From Pseudopithomyces maydicus (taxonomy: Eukaryota; Ascomycota; Dothideomycetes; Pleosporales; Didymosphaeriaceae): a stretch of 64,000 nt of DNA. The position numbers were made by a program, and so were the translations under genes. Below the pieces are notes generated by a model. That model had not been told where the DNA came from and did not search any database. It saw only the letters and a program-made list of their open reading frames with translations. Every line of letters starts with the position of its first letter. The stretch's first letter is position 1. Of this stretch, positions 1 to 10,405 are shown piece by piece. The stretch spans positions 868,001 to 932,000 of the forward strand of contig JANTUC010000011.1 in the NCBI GenBank assembly GCA_026873275.1, in the 5' to 3' direction.

Positions 1-631
1 TAAAGCACCCGTGGAGAATGGTGATGGCTGTAAGTAAGCCGATGGCAAGGGTCTTGCGTATGAAGTCGGTGGGTTCGATGTCGAAAGCGAAAAGGGAGTA
101 TTGGGCAAAAATTATACAATTGCTTGCTGTGAAGCCCAAGAGCACGGCCTGTACAGCTACAAGAGTCGATGCAAGAAATCGAGGCTTGCGGTATGTGAAT
201 TCGAGATAAACTACGAAAAGCATTGTCAGTTTAGCGGCGAGCTTGGTTATTCAAGGCGACTACTTGCCTTTCTCTCCACCCGACCGAGGCAACATGGTCC
301 CATATTCAAGTGTGACGGCCAAACTGCAGGCTGCAATGACAGCGCCGAGAATCCACAACGACAGACTCAGGCCTACGCTTCCCACTGATTTAACGATAAC
401 GCCAGGTGTTGCAAAGATTCCACTCCCGATTACTCGCGAAATGACGATTATGTAGGCACTGGGCCAGCCGATGGTGCGTCCCAATGTAGACGCCTCGGGC
501 AGGACCTGGTCTTCGACAGCCCGTGTGGCTCCTTGTTCGACGGTACCATACGACTGTTCATCGCTATCTTTGGGTATCGTCGAGCTTTCGGTAAGCGACG
601 ATGATGGCGCAAGTAGAGGACGTTCTTCCAT
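1..631 (-). CDS. Mup1-type methionine/amino acid permease, 5' part only (runs off the left edge)
   Basis: This is the N-terminal part of an APC/LAT-superfamily amino acid permease, closest in pattern to fungal high-affinity methionine permeases (Mup1 type). It would import methionine or related amino acids at the plasma membrane. The start is the ATG at 631. Exon 1 (631-268) encodes a hydrophilic Ser/Thr-rich N-tail and then the first membrane segments, with the family motif IGSGIFATPG and the element LPRSGGEK. Exon 2 (210 to the left edge) continues in frame as VYLEFTYRKPRFL, followed by hydrophobic helices, as expected for this family. The intron between them (267-211, 57 nt) starts with GCAAGT, a GC-AG intron. 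The upstream region carries two TCACGTG motifs, the type bound by Cbf1 at sulfur genes in yeast. Family assignment is firm; the exact substrate is inferred. Confidence 0.85.
211..267 (-). other. GC-AG intron in the permease gene
   Basis: Read on the minus strand, exon 1 ends ...GAGAAAG and is followed by GCAAGTAG. The intron ends TTCGTAG before TTTATCTCG. Only this GC donor keeps the family motif GEK-VYLEF in frame, and unspliced reading hits a stop almost at once. A CTGAC branch-point-like sequence lies inside. Confidence 0.8.
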
Positions 632-1711
632 TATGTCGACTACTATGGTCTATCGTTAGGGCTTGAGGTTTACAAGGTCGTCAGCAAACCAAAGTGACGG
701 ATCAAAGCGAGAAGTATCTTGATGTGGGACGAGCAAAAAATATGCCATGGGCATGCTTCGCGCAAAGGCGTGCGATAATTGTCAGCAATCATGGCATCAT
801 CTGGAAGGGACATGTTGTGGATGTGAGATGGGTATGGTAGTGAGACATGTGCGTGTAGCTGATGGTGTTGATTGGCGGTTGCATGTACGTGATACATTTG
901 GCCTGGCAGCACGCCATTCTAGCCAATGTTGACGCATGGATGCATCCTTCCCGAGCTTGCGTTTCTGCTGCCCGCACCGAGTCGTGGCGGCGTCGCCCAA
1001 GACCTGATGGACGTGACAGGTACCTGGGAAATACTTCCTAGTGCTTAGTATATACATATCAATGGTGCTCTAACTAGATACGTTCAGGACCTGGGTGGGT
1101 ACATGTGCCCGATCCCCGAGGTCAGTATCTAATCACGTGCATGCCAGCACCTGGCGGGCGCCCTCTCGATCACGTGATATCCGCAAAGCCCTGGAGCCCC
1201 CTTGGGTGGATTATTGGAGCCTGCAAGGGATCTGCTTTACACGTAGGTCAAGCATCTCTCGCAACCAAGGCCCTGCATGCATACCTACCTATGTATCTTT
1301 ATACGTATATTCGTATGCTTCTGGAACGACCCACCTGAAGAGAGGCCAATGCTTTGCCGCTGACTTCACCATGACATATATGGACCCACAGTTGGACAGA
1401 TCGCAGACACGGACCTTATTCACCTCCTTAAAAATCTGCATGCAATCCCTATCGGCGACCAGACGCTCGAGAAGGAAGCTCAACGGCCGCTGTGGCTGAG
1501 GACACAGTCTAGCGCAGAATGCATAGTGTAGCGTTAAGCGAGTGAATGAAAGAATCCGGGGACGGCGGGGCCGCGTCGATCCTCTCGCTTTGCATGATGC
1601 GTCAAGTGCGGGGAAGCTCATCCACAGCTCCCCTTAGATAAAGCTCTCATATGCCCCATGCCTCGCAACTAGTCTACCCACCCGTTTGTCCCCTCGTCCT
1701 CCACCACAACT
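632..1711. promoter_or_regulatory. Divergent intergenic region between permease and DUF1295 gene
   Basis: About 1.1 kb separates two divergently transcribed genes. I see no convincing gene here. TCACGTG occurs at 1133-1139 and the palindrome TCACGTGA at 1170-1177, a core recognised by basic helix-loop-helix factors such as Cbf1. A role in sulfur control of the permease is an inference from the yeast precedent. Confidence 0.45.
1133..1177. promoter_or_regulatory. Two TCACGTG(A) E-box/Cbf1-like motifs
   Basis: TCACGTG at 1133-1139 and the full palindrome TCACGTGA at 1170-1177, about 500-545 bp upstream of the permease ATG at 631. The yeast MUP1 and MET promoters use the same core through Cbf1-Met4. 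Activity here is inferred. Confidence 0.45.
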
Positions 1712-2887
1712 ATGGCCTCCGCGTGGTTTGGAAAGGACAACGCATCGTCACGTCCACCCGACGTCCAAATCCAGCTGGCCGATCGCGAACCAAACAGCTT
1801 CTATCTGCCCAGCTCCAACAAGAGCCCACTACCTCACACACCCCCAGCAGGTTACGTGGATTCCACCCATTCCATACCTCATGTCCAAAATGCCTCGCTT
1901 TTCGACGTTGGCATATTGAAAGACACTCTGGCCCCAAGTCTGGGCCTTCACTCTGGCCTGGCCATAATAGCATGGGGCGCTGCCAACTACACCGGACGTG
2001 TCGAAGCAAAAGACTGGCTGTGGCCCAGCGGCCAGGTCATCAATGCCTGGTGGTCTGCCGTCGGACGCCGCCTATATCAAGGCTTGACCCTCTCGCAGGC
2101 ATTGCATCGTCTCTCCTGGCATGAGCGCCTTGTTCTGTCCGGCGTAACCCTGTGGGGCGGCCGCTTGTTCTACCGCATCGCACGCCGCTCCATCCAGCGT
2201 GGAACCGACGATCCGCGGTATGACCAGGTCAAGAAGCAGGACCGAGATTTCTGGGTCAAGTCGCTCTTCACCACCTTCTTCCCTGAAGCCTTCTTCCAGA
2301 TGCTTATCAGCTTGCCCTTCACCGCACCTTTCCGCCACCAAGGAGCTGTCCTAACGGGTTACCACCCCTTCATTCAAATGACTGCCGTCGGCCTGTTCTC
2401 TACCGGGCTTGCTCTCGAGTCATTGGCTGACTACCAGCTCGACCAGTACAAAGCAGAAGGTGGTGTTGGCATTTTGAAGGAAGGCGTTTGGAGCATCGTG
2501 CGACACCCCAAGTATGATTTCCTGTTCACAAAGCCTCTGATGATTTGCTGACGAAGAATTAGTTATCTTGGTGATGCCTTTGTTCATCTATCCTTCATCG
2601 TTCTCCTATATGGTTCAGACATGCTAGCCCCAGTCGAGCTTCTTGGTCCACTTGCCAACTACATTTTCTTGCGCTATTTTGGTGGCGACAAGGAGAAGGA
2701 GAGCTACCAGACACGTCGTTATTCAGAGTCCAACCCTGAGAAGTTTCGTGAACTGCAAAAATTCCGCGAGGAGAAGAACGCCTTTTGGCCGCAGTCGAAG
2801 GAGTTTAGCAATAGCTGGTTGTGGACCGTGCTTGGCATTGGGGCTGCCAGTGTGGCAGTGGAAGAATTTCTACGCACGTTCCATTAA
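1712..2887 (+). CDS. DUF1295 / steroid 5-alpha-reductase-like membrane protein
   Basis: Exons 1712-2511 and 2563-2887 give a 374-residue protein. The intron (2512-2562, GTATGA...AATTAG) interrupts the hallmark C-terminal motif, and splicing restores RHPNYLGD at about residues 264-271. This motif marks the DUF1295 group related to steroid 5-alpha reductases and isoprenylcysteine methyltransferases. Several hydrophobic segments precede it (around residues 65-90, 120-150 and 190-235), so it is an integral membrane protein, probably of the ER. The hydrophilic N-terminal region of about 60 residues is Pro/Ser rich. The substrate is unknown; the family suggests NAD(P)H-dependent reduction or methyl transfer on a lipid. 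The start is the first in-frame ATG. A TCACGTGA palindrome lies just past the 3' end. Confidence 0.85.
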
Positions 2888-3286
2888 ATTGTTACTTGAT
2901 CTGGGCGCGTTTCCCGGATTTAGTGTGTCGTCTTCCATTTGTATAGTCTTCAGTGAGGCCCGGGGCCATTGGGATAAGCGGATCACGTGATATTGCGGGA
3001 ACCTTTGCATCTTGGAATTTTTATCGAACCTCCGATTCATCTATATAGCAAGCTGAATATTAAAACCAAGAACCAGTCTGGTGAGATGTGTTTGGGAACT
3101 CAGAAAATACGGGAAACGCATCGATTTGTCTTCTATGTACAATGTTGGCAATCTAATGATGCGGCCCATGTTTAACCATCCTCTTAACTATACACAGGCA
3201 AGGGAAGCGAAGGAAAGGTAGTTTTCAAAGCTCAGGTAATGCATCCTTTCCTATCCTGAACTAGCACTGGCTCTGGTGTCGTGTAT
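2888..3286. other. Intergenic, tail-to-tail
   Basis: About 400 bp between two convergent genes. The only notable element is TCACGTGA at 2983-2990, within GATCACGTGATAT, the same 13-mer context as at 1168-1180 on the other side of the DUF1295 gene. No coding potential seen. Confidence 0.5.
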
Positions 3287-4842
3287 TTACGAGGGCTGCT
3301 TGAAGGTGGAACCGATCGGACCAATCTTGATGTTGGAGTAGACAACCGTGGCACCTGGCGAGTTGGTCTCAACATCGTCAGGCTTGCCGCTGTCAGTGCT
3401 GCAAGTACCACGGGCGACACCGGGAGTTGAAGGGTCCTTGTCAGTAGGGTAGGTAGAGTCAAGCCACAACATGTTGACCGAGTGGTCGTCCCACAGCGAC
3501 ATGACGAGAACATGGCCTTTGGCAAGGGAGGCACCCATTTGCTTCAAGCCACCACGGTCCTGGAATGACGTGGTATCGCCAAAGGCCGCCTTCTGTGCGT
3601 CGCACCACGCATCGGTGATTGAGTTTCCAGTGACTCCCTCGATCGCCGAGTCAGAGTTCTTAAAGACCTGTCCGTTTTGCACGTAGAAGCGCTTGATTTC
3701 TGTGAGGTCGGAGCCGGAACCAATGAACTGAGTTACCACGGTCATCTTCTTGTTGGTGTCAAGGGTCATGCCCGGACCGTAGAAATCTTGGACACCCATG
3801 CGGTAGGACTAACAATGTTGTCAGTAAAGGTCGGTCAGCCCAGAAGCAATCGTATGGACTTACGTTAAAGTCGCAGCCGTCCTTGTCGCAAACACCACCG
3901 TAGCGGTTGTCGCCATCACCGCAGTCGGTGCCCTCGCAGGCAACAAAGCCAAGTTCCTTGCAGGGGTGAGGTGTGTAGGCCGTGGAGATGGAGTTAGCCT
4001 CCCAGAGATCCATCTCAGCGCAGCAGGCGCCCAACTTTCCGGTTCCCGCGTTCTTGTCGTTGGGACTAGGCTCCCAACCCTCAGAGTTGGCATTGCCATT
4101 GATCCACTTGATGTCATGAGGACATTGAGAGTCGCAGTAACCTTCCGAACGTGAGTACAGTCCCAATTCACGATAGTGCCTGACTTACCAGTTCCGAACT
4201 TGGCACCCGCCTTGTTGTTGCCTTTGCCCATACCACCATCGGCGGCCATCTCTACAGTGTATAGGGCACCGTTCAACCCACAGGGGAGCTTCGAGACATC
4301 CACATCGAAGCTGAACTCTTTGCCGACAAGGTTAAGCATCTTGTACTTGGTGGCAGACTCCATGAGATAAGTACGGGATCCGATGTTGGTGGAGTAGGAA
4401 CCTTTGGTGACAAATTTCAAAGTCAAGGCGTTGCCACTCGTGCTGACACCATAGGTTCCGGAGTAGTCGGCACCATCGACAACACAATTCTTTGAGCAGG
4501 TAGCACCGCTTGGGCAGGCGGTTTCATTCCAGGTATTGTCGGTATAGCAGTTCGTGAACCCGCTGGTCACATGCGTCCATCTCCAGTTAGCGTCCAAGGT
4601 AACTTCACCCTGCTTGGTGGTGCAGCTAGTACCACCGGTACCAGTACATTCCTGATAGCTCATCTTGGGATGCGTCTCGGTCTGGCTGAAGTCAGCATTG
4701 TTCTGTGTCCATTGCAAAAATTTCTGTGCGCAAGAACCGCGCAAGAGTGTCGAAGATGGCTATAGCTTACTGTAGACGTGCCAGCCTGCTGGGCAGTGGC
4801 ATATCCCAGGAGGGAAGCGAGAGCAAAAGCCTTGTACTGCAT
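3287..4842 (-). CDS. cbh1: GH7 cellobiohydrolase I, catalytic domain only
   Basis: Four exons (4842-4771, 4681-4189, 4141-3864, 3808-3287) give 454 residues. The protein is a secreted glycoside hydrolase family 7 enzyme that releases cellobiose from reducing ends of cellulose chains. The first 17 or so residues form a signal peptide (MQYKAFALASLLGYATAQ). The catalytic motif is in CCAEMDLWEANS at about 229-238: E231 as nucleophile, D233, and E236 as acid/base. The many cysteines and CDSQCPHDIKWINGNAN match cellobiohydrolases rather than GH7 endoglucanases. The chain ends soon after GPIGSTFKQPS with no linker and no CBM1 cellulose-binding module. All introns are GT-AG (89, 47 and 55 nt). Upstream lie a TATA box and clustered CreA-like sites, so carbon repression is likely. 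Confidence 0.95.
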
Positions 4843-4903
4843 CTTGAGTGATGTTGGAAGGAAGATTGTCGGGTGGTGAGAAAACCGTCAAACCTTGGGG
4901 CTG

Positions 4904-4915
4904 CTATCTTATATA
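4904..4915 (-). promoter_or_regulatory. TATA box of the GH7 gene
   Basis: On the minus strand CTATATAAG lies about 65-70 nt upstream of the ATG at 4842, a normal position for a strongly inducible fungal cellulase promoter. Confidence 0.6.
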
Positions 4916-7704
4916 GACTTTTCGCCATTGCCACTCAATCGTGTCATATGGGACACTTGGGAAGGGTCTACGTTGAGTGAGCTCTCCCTCCGACGCTACC
5001 TATGCCCCGTGAACCAATCTCAGGCGATGTACGGATCGTCGGTCCTGTGAGGTCCAAGGGCGGTGGTATGCAAATGAAACGAAAATGAGATCTACCCCAG
5101 TGGGGAGACTCTGGGGTACTTGCGATACAAGACAGCCTATCCTTGTTTCTGGAAACCTGCCTACACCCGGTGACTATTGATCCAAGTCAAAGGCGTGTTA
5201 ACTACTATGGGTAAAGTTTTAAGCGAACAAGACGATCTTTCCTTGATTTGATTCTCGCACCTGACGGGTACGATTTTCAGCAGTAGCAAAGCAGTACTTC
5301 CTCTCAAGTGACAACGAATACGTTTGCACATAACGAATCAATTGAGGCTGGAGACTTCAAGAAATGCATTACTCATTGTATGCAAAGCTTCGTATCGAGA
5401 AGATGCACATTGCCGTGACAGATGCCGACGTGTGGGGAAGTGCTGCAGTTGGCGTTTGTTACTTCGCCATTTGGATCGACATGTACCCTTGCCCCGTTGG
5501 ATGTTTCATGACCGGGGCCGCGTCTATATTGCTAATGCTCGTCCCGGTTGTCGATATGAAAGAAGATTCTGGAAAACCCTTGTCAAGCAAGATCGAAGAG
5601 AGATTCAATTTCTGTTATCCGCAGCCCAGAGCAGCGGTGCACTAAGTTACCTATGTAAGCTGCTGTAAAAGAGCCCAACGCGAGTGAATCTATGTTAGAC
5701 CTAAGCCTCGCTGCCACAGCAGAGTTGAGCGTACGGTCCTATAGCTAGAGAGGTCCAAGCCCTGCAGGGTCAGCAGGAGAGCTCACCATTTATCGTTTTG
5801 GTATTTCCAATGAAAGCCTTTGCCGCCGAGCAGTTTCCATAGAGCTCACATTGATGGTATTAGCAAAGATGTGACCTGCGCAAGGCTTCTGTGCTTGGCG
5901 TGGTCTTAATCGGTCCATCCGGGACGTTCTTCCTGAATATAGTGATGTAAGCTCGATGCTGGTCCATAAATGATTCATTAAGCGGCTCTTTTCCGTATAT
6001 CAGGAACCAGATATTGTATGATGATCTTGCGTGAGCAGGGGAGTATACATAGAGGGTATGTCAGTGTGGAACCACATACCTGCCGCGCCAAAGCCAATGT
6101 CCGTTCGTTTCCCTCCTTTCTCAATCCCAGGCACACTGTGATGCGTAAAAGTCTCAATTTCGCTCTATAATAGCATTGGATCTTGATGGGGTAGATCCCG
6201 AGATCGTCCCGCTCAGGTAACGATGTGATGTTGTCGACCGATGGAACCAAGGATCATTTCAGGCTAATCAGACGTCATGCAGGTAATCTAAATGCGATCA
6301 AGCTCGGTAGAAGATCGCCGTGCATCGGCCCCGAGGACAGCGAGCGGGCGCTAAAAGAAACATATCCGGGGTTTTGTGGGGTGCTCTATGTTCATGAGCG
6401 AATAATATGAGCGTGAATGCATCGTGACCTGGGTTAATCTTAAGAGCCGCACGACCAACAGAACCGGCGTATGACATATATTTGAGCCAAGATGATAACG
6501 GAAGAGTACTATATTGTAACTCAATGTACCATGCACGTCGAATGCGGTCACAATTCGTTTACATACCCCATCCACTAGGCAGCTATCGCGGAGCGACGCG
6601 TTGCCTTCACATTGCAATATTTTGTAAACCTAGTCGTGAGTTCTGAATATCGTGAGCGAAAACCTGGTTCACTTGACTTCAATGTGCAAGCAACTGAATG
6701 AGATAAGTACCAATCATTTCATTCGGTGAACGAGGCCATCACAACAGATAGACGAATGATACAGACCTTGTGTGGTAGACGGGGAAGGCGTATTTGCAGA
6801 AGTTGCATCATTTTTTCGGCTTTCGAAAGTTTGTGTTGTACGAGGTCGTTCGATGATTGATGAGATTGTTGTCCGCAGTTGTGACATGCCCAAGGAAAGG
6901 TCCCAAGTCAGATCATCAGGATCCACTCATGCCTAGGTAAGTAAGAAAGGTTCGAGCCTCGGAAGCATTTTGGACGAAGTACTCGCCGAAATCCCAGACC
7001 TGAAGGGGACAGCACCTTACTATTTCATTGAGCTTCTTGGTGGCGTTCTCTTTCTCCTTCTGTGGTCAAATCCACAGCTCGCGCAAACACGTGCAATACA
7101 GGGTCAATGCGAGGAATATATGTAAGATCACTTTCATCAGTTAGCATTGTTTCTATTTTCTTTGCTTGTTTCATCCAACAAACTGTTGTTGAGTGGGGAT
7201 CCATAGAACAATGTAGACTGCTTAGCGTTCTTGGGGGCGCAGTGATGAAAGCGCAGTAATAGACAGCGAATCGAAAGTGGAAAAGTAAGGAGGGACCACA
7301 GTTTTTGGACGATCTCAAATCAGTAGAATGGATTTCGAAGGCTCTAGGAAGGGTACGAATATTTTCAAGATAAATGACTATAGCCCATACTTGAGTCAAA
7401 TCTCTCACCACCTCTTTTCATGAAAAACAAGTATTCGGACCAGTATTTCACCACATAAGATTCTCACTTCGCTGGGGCGTTATCTAGACTAGAAGTCTCA
7501 CGAAAAAAATCTGCATCTCCTTCGACAATCAACGCTTTCCAATTACTCTCGCTAGATAAGCCGAAGCAAATATCTCCGCTTCCCCCAACCGTATTATCCT
7601 ATGATCTAAACTAGCCACAATCAACATCGTCCAACTCCATTCTATATCACACATCTGGAAGGAAACTGCGAGATTGGCTATCTCCTGTCCCTTGAACAAC
7701 AAAA
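4916..7704. other. Gene-poor 2.8 kb intergenic stretch
   Basis: Apart from the GH7 promoter elements I find no gene I can support. The open frames here are short, have no recognisable motifs, and cannot be joined into a longer frame by plausible GT-AG introns. Base composition is mixed and not strongly RIP-like. Confidence 0.5.
5095..5116. promoter_or_regulatory. Cluster of three CreA/Cre1-type sites (SYGGRG)
   Basis: CCCCAG at 5095-5100 (reverse CTGGGG), GTGGGG at 5100-5105 and CTGGGG at 5111-5116 fit the CreA consensus SYGGRG. The first two form the inverted repeat CCCCAGTGGGG. They lie about 255-275 bp upstream of the GH7 start, where paired CreA sites commonly mediate glucose repression of cellulase genes. 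Binding is inferred. Confidence 0.55.
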
Positions 7705-9300
7705 ATGTCGTCAACTGCCAACTGTCCTCGGCCCACAATGCGCAAGCTCCATCGTACAACCCTGCATATGCTTGAGCATGCCGCTAAGAAAGCGCATGTG
7801 AAATTTGAGACCCTACCGCATCATGCGCATCTTCGGTTTGAAAGTGTTGACCGCTCAACTATCGATTTCAACACCCCGAAAGTCAGCATCAAAGGTTTTC
7901 GGTTAATAATCGGCTCCAGCAAGAGCAGTCGCGATACCGTGTACACTCCCGTTTATGCATACATATGCAGGAGAAACAATATCGACCAGGCGCTTCTCCA
8001 ATGGAATACACAACATTTGACAGTGAAAGATATGGACAATATCAGTTGGATTGCTCCCTTCAATCTTATATATGATACTTATGGCCAAACCGAACGCGCA
8101 TGCAGCAAAATCGGCGCGATGGCGGCTTACTACTTCCTTGCCGCATCTTATGTATTGGAAGTGACAACTGAAAACCGAAATTTTGCCGAAACCCTGATCA
8201 GGCTTTGCCAAAAAATCTACAAACCTGTCGCAATTTTGGAATCATCTTCACAAGATGCTTTTGAGCCTAATCATCCTACTCGCCACTTTGCTAACGATAG
8301 TAATCATTTCATTCAGCGAGAGGGAAACAAGCTAGCCCCTAGTTCGTCACTCATGGTAGCTAGTATCGATCAATATCAAGCAACATGTGCGAATAGAAAG
8401 CTACCAAATAAAGGCGATATCAAGGCTCTTACGGTGGATTACAAAATCAAGAGTAACGGAGGCCGGAGTTCGATTCCAAACAAAAACATATCATTGTTTC
8501 TTAACTCATCATCCGGACGGGAAAACTCAATTGTCTGTCCCGATGTGTTTTCTGGTCGAAATCACTACTCTTTAACCCATCAAGTTCATGATCGTGCGAA
8601 GGTTTTGCCCACAGCGATTGGATCGGCGAATCTTACCCCAGAATACAAGGCAGGGCACCAGTTCATTGTGAGTAAAAGTTGAATTTACTACCTAGGAATG
8701 ATAGTGGGACATGAGTCTTTACTTGGAAGCCAACCGAGGATACGCTGACTTCTATATCAGGATACTGAGAGGCTTGCCGCTTTCTTCCAGGTGTCCAAAC
8801 ATGGGAAGGTCGAAGGTCCCCTTCTCCAGGAAGCCGAAGCTAAATCCATCGATCTGCAAACAGTCCTGGATAGGACGGACGAAAGACGCCAGCGTACGTA
8901 TACAGAGCTTGAAAATCTTTGGAATAAGCCTCCTACGCAGCACGCTGATTCTCTCCACGTTATCTCTGCCCCTATTGATGCTCCAACCAAGTCCGGAACC
9001 CAAAGCAGAAAATCCACACACAACTTACAGAGCGATAAAGCAGAAAGTGGTAGAAAGATCCATATTCATGAAGGTATACAGACTCAACTCAATGCTATGG
9101 AGTCAGAGAGGAAAGCATACAGAAAGCGACTCATCAGCACCGAGCGGGAAAGTATACTCAAAGAGAAAATTGTCAACTTACGATCTGAATTGGAAATCAT
9201 GAGAATCGAAAAGCAAAACTTGGAGGCCGAGTTAAGTGTGGAGAGGGCTGCTTTCAAAGAGTACAAGAGGAGAATTCGGAACTTGAGTATACTTCCCTAG
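7705..9300 (+). CDS. Orphan protein with C-terminal coiled coil, unknown function
   Basis: Two exons (7705-8667 and 8761-9300) join in frame across a 93-nt GTGAGT...CAG intron to give 500 residues. I recognise no known domain. The first 180 residues look folded, with short hydrophobic patches such as MAAYYFLAASYVLEV near 130-150. The middle (about 190-320) is Ser/Asn/Lys rich and probably disordered. From about residue 410 to the end the protein is strongly charged with heptad-like Leu/Ile spacing (ILKEKIVNLRSELEIMRIEK), which indicates a coiled coil. The gene stands alone between two gene-poor stretches and is A/T-richer in codon choice than its housekeeping neighbours, as for lineage-specific genes. 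Start: first ATG of the long frame. Further 5' exons cannot be excluded. Confidence 0.6.
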
Positions 9301-10405
9301 GTGAGCATGCTGTACATCGATATGATAGACATCCACTTAGCAATCTATTTAGTGGCAACGATCAAAATCCTACATCCGTAAGATTATAAGGGAAGTTTGT
9401 CAATACGACTTGGTCTGACGGATCATCATCAAAGAGAAAGATTTTTTCTCCACAGGGAACTACGGTCTTGATTCACTTGAAGGCCAGAGCATCAACTATA
9501 TTTATATCGTAGATATCAATGGGATCAGATCATCTAGCATGAATATATAGCGAGTCATTAATACTGGACTGCATATCAATTGAAGTTCTCCTGAAATGTC
9601 AGTATCTGAATCTGAAGTTACTATTCGTTACGACGCTCAACGTACTTTCTAGCCGAGCTTGACTTCTGATCTTTTGCTTACATCAGAGTCCCAATAGCAA
9701 TGCGCTCATACCATGTTCCATCACACCATGCACTCTCACGTTCAGCCTCATAATCTAATCCGACACCCTAACCTTTCACTAGCCAGGCTTGCCTATTATA
9801 TTGCACTAGACAACCCATTTCGACAAATTGAGTTTCCACAAATATCGACGATTCTACCACATGGTTTTTACTTAAATAGAAATTGTCTCTCATGAAAAGG
9901 TTTACCTCGAAATAGCCTGTCTTTGAAATAACGTTGCAAGAACCTGTACAGGTCATGCCGACTCCCGCCAAAGGCAATCAGAACCTGGAAATAGCGAGAT
10001 CTGTGAAAACAGAAATGGTTTGACTGAGTAGCCCTCGAATGGACCAATACAACGCCCATAGAAGTGACACCATATGGATAGCAAAGCCTTCTGTAACACG
10101 CATGCTATGATATATATAAGACGTACTAAAATATTGCTAATATTCACCAAGAAGTCAATTTGGACGTATTAAAATGAACAGTGTTGTCTCAAATATGCTG
10201 GAATTTTAATATGCTAATGCAGGCGAGTGGGTATCTTTCATGTTTCCTGGACCTTTGACGCCATGTAGATACCATAACAAAGTTCATGATGCTGGGATCA
10301 AACAAGGTGCTTTTGTGACATGGATCTCGTAGATCGTGTATGACGAGCGCAAGCACCATGCATAGCCGTTATCCTCCATCTGAACCATAACTAGGGCTAG
10401 CGCAC
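9301..10405. other. Intergenic, no gene seen
   Basis: About 1.1 kb of moderately AT-rich sequence between the orphan gene and the 3' end of SCC2. No supportable coding region, repeat array or RNA gene. Confidence 0.5.

Noticed and set aside
6948..6962. GGTTCGAGCCT string resembling a tRNA B box
   Set aside because: The flanks do not form a T-arm stem or an acceptor stem, and no matching A box lies at the right distance.
7025..7411. 128-codon minus-strand open frame in the gene-poor stretch
   Set aside because: No recognisable motif, no exons to join it to, and composition like the surrounding noncoding DNA.
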